DNA of 64,000 nt. Origin: Mycobacterium sp. 852002-50816_SCH5313054-b. Its GTDB lineage: Bacteria; Actinomycetota; Actinomycetes; Mycobacteriales; Mycobacteriaceae. This document shows, piece by piece, positions 60,908-64,000 of the stretch (position 1 is the first letter of the stretch; every line of letters begins with the position of its first letter). Where the stretch lies: NCBI RefSeq assembly GCF_001667185.1, contig NZ_LZIC01000137.1:1-64000 (forward strand), given 5' to 3'. The position numbers and the translations under genes were made by a program. A model generated the notes under the pieces. That model worked only from the letters and a program-made list of their open reading frames with translations. It was not told the DNA's origin and did not search any database.

Positions 60908-61848
60908 CCCGCCACCTGCTGGCCGCCGGCGACCTGAACCGCGACGACGCCACCGCCATCCTCGACGACGCCGACCGGTTCGCCCAGGCGCTGGTGGGCC
61001 GCGACATCAAGAAGCTGCCGACGCTGCGCGGGCGCACCGTCGTCACGATGTTCTACGAGAACTCGACCCGCACCCGGGTGTCCTTCGAGGTGGCGGGCAA
61101 GTGGATGAGCGCCGACGTGATCAACGTCAGCTCGTCCGGATCGTCGGTGGGCAAGGGCGAGTCGCTGCGCGACACCGCGCTGACGCTGCGGGCCGCCGGC
61201 GCCGACGCGCTGATCATCCGGCACCCGGCGTCCGGGGCGGCGCACCTGCTCGCCGAGTGGACCTGCAGCAACGGCGACGGTCCGTCGGTGATCAACGCCG
61301 GCGACGGCACCCACGAGCACCCGACGCAGGCCCTGCTGGACGCGTTGACCATGCGCCAGCGGCTCGGCGGCATCGAGGGCCGGCGCGTCGTGATCGTCGG
61401 CGACATCCTGCACAGCCGGGTCGCCCGGTCCAACGTCATGCTGCTGGCCACCCTGGGCGCCGAGGTGGTGCTGGTAGCGCCGCCGACGCTGTTGCCGGTC
61501 GGGGTCGACGGCTGGCCGGCCACCGTCTCCTACGACTTCGACGCCGAGCTGCCCGCCGCGGACGCGGTGCTGATGCTGCGGGTGCAGGCCGAGCGGATGA
61601 ACGGTGGCTTCTTCCCGTCGGTGCGCGAATACTCGGTGCGCTACGGGCTGTCCGAGCGGCGTCAGGCGATGCTGCCCGGCCACGCCGTGGTGCTGCATCC
61701 CGGGCCGATGGTGCGCGGCATGGAGATCTCGTCGTCGGTGGCGGACTCCTCGCAATCTGCTGTGCTGCAACAGGTTTCGAACGGGGTGCACGTGCGGATG
61801 GCGGTGCTGTTCCATGTTCTCGTCGGGGCTGAGGAAATCGCGGCATGA
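60904..61848 (+). CDS. pyrB: Aspartate carbamoyltransferase catalytic subunit
   Basis: This 314-residue enzyme joins carbamoyl phosphate and aspartate in the second step of UMP synthesis. Motifs are FYENSTRTRVSFEVA (carbamoyl phosphate), VGKGESLRDTALTL, IIRHPASGAAHLLAEW, GDGTHEHPTQALLDALT and LHPGPMVRGMEI. No regulatory chain (pyrI) is present, as usual in actinobacteria. It overlaps pyrR and pyrC by 4 bp each. Confidence 0.97.
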   Translation: MTRHLLAAGDLNRDDATAILDDADRFAQALVGRDIKKLPTLRGRTVVTMFYENSTRTRVSFEVAGKWMSADVINVSSSGSSVGKGESLRDTALTLRAAGADALIIRHPASGAAHLLAEWTCSNGDGPSVINAGDGTHEHPTQALLDALTMRQRLGGIEGRRVVIVGDILHSRVARSNVMLLATLGAEVVLVAPPTLLPVGVDGWPATVSYDFDAELPAADAVLMLRVQAERMNGGFFPSVREYSVRYGLSERRQAMLPGHAVVLHPGPMVRGMEISSSVADSSQSAVLQQVSNGVHVRMAVLFHVLVGAEEIAA

Positions 61849-63137
61849 GCGTACTGATCCGAGGCGTGCGTCTCTACGGTGAAGGCGACCGGGTCGACGT
61901 CCTGGTCGACGACGGGCAAATCTGGGAAATCGGCCCAGGCCTTGCCATCCCGGACACTGCCGATGTCATCGATGCCACCGGCCAGATCCTGCTGCCCGGA
62001 TTCGTCGACCTGCACACCCACCTGCGCGAGCCCGGCCGCGAGTACGCCGAAGATATCGAAACCGGCTCGGCCGCTGCGGCTTTGGGCGGCTACACGGCGG
62101 TGTTCGCGATGGCCAACACCAATCCGGTCGCCGACAGCCCGGTGGTCACCGACCACGTCTGGCACCGCGGCCAGCAGGTCGGCCTGGTCGACGTGTACCC
62201 CGTCGGCGCCGTCACGGTCGGGCTGGCCGGGGCCGAGCTGACCGAGATGGGCATGATGGCCGCCGGCGCCGCGCAGGTGCGGATGTTCTCCGACGACGGC
62301 GTGTGCGTGCACGACCCCCTGATGATGCGCCGCGCCCTGGAGTACGCCACCGGGCTGGGGGTGCTGATCGCCCAGCACGCCGAGGAGCCGCGGCTGACCG
62401 TCGGCGCCGTCGCCCACGAGGGACCGACGGCCGCCCGGCTGGGGCTCGCGGGGTGGCCGCGGGCCGCCGAGGAATCGATCGTGGCCCGCGACGCGCTGCT
62501 GGCCCGCGACGCCGGGGCCCGGGTGCACATCTGCCACGCTTCCACCGCAGGCACCGTCGAGATCCTGAAATGGGCCAAGGAGCAAGGCATTTCGATCACC
62601 GCCGAGGTCACCCCCCACCACCTGCTGCTCGACGACGGCCGGCTGGCCAGCTACGCCGGCGTGAACCGGGTGAACCCGCCGCTGCGCGAGTCCGCCGACG
62701 CGGTGGCCCTGCGTCAGGCGCTGGCCGACGGGGTAATCGACTGTGTGGCCACCGACCATGCTCCGCACGCCGAGCACGAGAAGTGCGTCGAGTTCTCGGC
62801 GGCGCGCCCCGGCATGCTGGGGCTGCAGACAGCGCTGTCCGTGGTGGTGCAGACGATGGTGGCGTCGGGGCTGCTCACGTGGCGTGACGTGGCTCGGGTG
62901 ATGAGCGAGAACCCGGCGCGCATCGTCGGGCTGCCCGATCACGGCCGCCCGCTGGAGGTGGGGGAGCCGGCGAACCTGACCGTGGTGGATCCGGACGCCA
63001 CCTGGACGGTCGCCGGGTCGGACCTGGCCAGCCGCTCGACCAACACGCCGTATGAGTCGATGACGCTGCCCGCCACCGTGACGGCCACCCTGCTGCGCGG
63101 GCGGGTCACCGCCCGGGACGGGAAGAGCCCCGCATGA
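61845..63137 (+). CDS. pyrC: Dihydroorotase
   Basis: This 430-residue type I dihydroorotase closes carbamoyl-aspartate to dihydroorotate. The zinc site is seen in GFVDLHTHLREPGREYAEDIETG, HICHASTAGTVEIL, AEVTPHHLLLDDG and CVATDHAPHAEHEK, and the C-terminal SMTLPATVTATLLRG is the family's end. It overlaps pyrB by 4 bp and the next gene by 4 bp. Confidence 0.97.
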   Translation: MSVLIRGVRLYGEGDRVDVLVDDGQIWEIGPGLAIPDTADVIDATGQILLPGFVDLHTHLREPGREYAEDIETGSAAAALGGYTAVFAMANTNPVADSPVVTDHVWHRGQQVGLVDVYPVGAVTVGLAGAELTEMGMMAAGAAQVRMFSDDGVCVHDPLMMRRALEYATGLGVLIAQHAEEPRLTVGAVAHEGPTAARLGLAGWPRAAEESIVARDALLARDAGARVHICHASTAGTVEILKWAKEQGISITAEVTPHHLLLDDGRLASYAGVNRVNPPLRESADAVALRQALADGVIDCVATDHAPHAEHEKCVEFSAARPGMLGLQTALSVVVQTMVASGLLTWRDVARVMSENPARIVGLPDHGRPLEVGEPANLTVVDPDATWTVAGSDLASRSTNTPYESMTLPATVTATLLRGRVTARDGKSPA

Positions 63138-63643
63138 ATTCCGGCACGCTGGTGGGGTCGCTGATCTTCGCGGCCGTGCTGGTGGTGGTGATCGCGGTGT
63201 TCATCCAGCTGATGATGCGCTCCTGGCAGCGGCGCACGCAGCGGCAGCAGGAGTTGATCGGCGTGCTGCCGGACGTGCCCGACACGGTCGGGGCCGCGAC
63301 CCTGTCCACCCGCGGCAACTATTGCGGTTCCATGATGGCGGCCGACTGGAGCGAGCGGATCGCTGCCGGGGACTTGGGCTTCCGCAGCAAGGCGGTGCTG
63401 ACCCGCTATCACGAGGGAATCATGGTCGAACGGCTACGGGCCCAACCCATTTGGATTCCCCGAGACTCGATCGAGGGAATCCGCATAGAACGCCGAATGG
63501 CAGGTAGGGTCGCGGCGCGCATCGGAATATTGGCGATCCGGTGGCGACTGTCCTCGGGCGCCGAGATCGACACCGCCTTCCGGGCGAACCATCGCGATGA
63601 CTATGACGCCTGGCTGCAATCTCAGGAGAAGGGAGCCGCGTGA
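63134..63643 (+). CDS. Single-span membrane protein of the pyr operon (Rv1382-like)
   Basis: This 169-residue protein has one transmembrane segment (LVGSLIFAAVLVVVIAVFIQLMM, about 6-28), then a soluble domain with RYHEGIMVERLRAQPIWIPRDSIEGIRIER and an end DYDAWLQSQEKGAA. It matches Rv1382 in place and size. Its conserved place between pyrC and carA suggests a link to pyrimidine or arginine metabolism, but no role is known. It overlaps pyrC and carA by 4 bp each. Confidence 0.87.
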   Translation: MNSGTLVGSLIFAAVLVVVIAVFIQLMMRSWQRRTQRQQELIGVLPDVPDTVGAATLSTRGNYCGSMMAADWSERIAAGDLGFRSKAVLTRYHEGIMVERLRAQPIWIPRDSIEGIRIERRMAGRVAARIGILAIRWRLSSGAEIDTAFRANHRDDYDAWLQSQEKGAA

Positions 63644-64000
63644 GTAAGGCGCTACTGGTCTTGGAGGACGGCCGCGTCTTCACCGGCACGCCGTTCGGCA
63701 AGGTCGGCCAAACGCTCGGGGAGGCCGTCTTTTCCACCGGCATGTCCGGCTATCAGGAGACGCTGACCGACCCCAGCTACCACCGCCAGATCGTGGTCGC
63801 CACCGCGCCCCAGATTGGCAATACGGGCTGGAACGACGAGGACGCCGAGAGCCGCGGCGACAGGATCTGGGTGGCCGGTTACGCGGTGCGCGACCCGTCG
63901 CCGCGCGCCTCCAACTGGCGCGCCACGGGCACGCTGGAGGACGAGCTGGTCCGCCAGGGCATCGTCGGGATCGCGGGGATCGACACCCGGGCGGTGGTGC
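63640..64000 (+). CDS. carA: Carbamoyl phosphate synthase small subunit, 3' partial
   Basis: The first 120 or so residues are in the window: VSKALLVLEDGRVFTGTPFGK, VFSTGMSGYQETLTDPSY, VVATAPQIGNTGWNDED, GIVGIAGIDTRAVV. This is the N-terminal domain of CarA, which supplies ammonia from glutamine to carbamoyl phosphate synthesis; the glutaminase domain lies outside. GTG at 63640 overlaps the preceding stop by 4 bp. Confidence 0.96.
   Translation, partial: MSKALLVLEDGRVFTGTPFGKVGQTLGEAVFSTGMSGYQETLTDPSYHRQIVVATAPQIGNTGWNDEDAESRGDRIWVAGYAVRDPSPRASNWRATGTLEDELVRQGIVGIAGIDTRAVV

Noticed and set aside
1..64000. tRNA, rRNA, CRISPR arrays, complete insertion sequences
   Set aside because: I looked for cloverleaf-like stretches, short spaced repeats and transposase motifs in the gaps and saw none. 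A covariance-model search was not possible.

Overview
The window is a high-GC mycobacterial chromosome segment, probably from a slow-growing species near the M. avium complex. That placement is an inference from PE-family genes, from protein similarity as I remember it, and from gene order; no search was run. From base 3467 to 42164 the genes follow the M. tuberculosis Rv2578c to Rv2531c order, read in reverse, with insertions and deletions. The last 4 kb matches the pyrimidine operon Rv1379 to Rv1383 (pyrR-pyrB-pyrC-Rv1382-carA).

Region by region. (1) Bases 1-3466 hold the 3' end of a Gly-rich protein with a seven-repeat YVTN beta-propeller. A HelR-type RNA polymerase-rescue ATPase gene follows, with a near-perfect rifamycin-associated element (RAE) upstream. 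(2) Bases 3467-12496 hold the Rv2578c to Rv2570 block: radical SAM protein, Tat-exported purple acid phosphatase, small exported protein, zinc metallopeptidase, SRPBCC protein, ketopantoate-reductase-like protein, aspS, a deazaflavin-type protein, a FUSC-like membrane protein and a YjbR protein. (3) Bases 12568-23178 hold three transglutaminase-fold proteins, a zinc-ribbon metallopeptidase, an inserted fatty-acyl-AMP-ligase-like gene, and a circularly permuted ATP-grasp/alpha-E protein beside a transglutaminase-DUF2126 protein. (4) Bases 23239-42164 are mostly core genes: rarA, alaS, ruvX, mltG, aroE, a prepilin-peptidase-like gene, aroC-aroK-aroB-aroQ, pepQ, efp, nusB and a large PLP decarboxylase.

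(5) Bases 42171-60343 form an accessory stretch between the decarboxylase and pyrR. A two-component system sits with two paralogous multi-span membrane proteins, and an 11-bp tandem repeat lies ahead of each inferred transcript. Next come an MFS transporter and a likely operon of GntR regulator, ferredoxin, three-gene ABC importer, and a flavoprotein fused to HEAT repeats. After that are an acetyltransferase, a beta-lactamase-fold hydrolase, a CBM2 secreted protein, a truncated methyltransferase abutting a frameshifted phage capsid remnant, a strong terminator and an orphan PE gene of lower GC. (6) Bases 60344-64000 are the pyrimidine operon, with a PyrR-binding loop motif in the pyrR leader and carA cut by the window end.

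The best candidates for under-described biology are the two-component/membrane-protein module with its repeated operator, the flavoprotein-HEAT/ferredoxin/ABC operon, and the transglutaminase/ATP-grasp/alpha-E cluster. The best-supported regulatory prediction is rifamycin-inducible helR. I saw no tRNA, rRNA, CRISPR array, complete insertion sequence or complete prophage.
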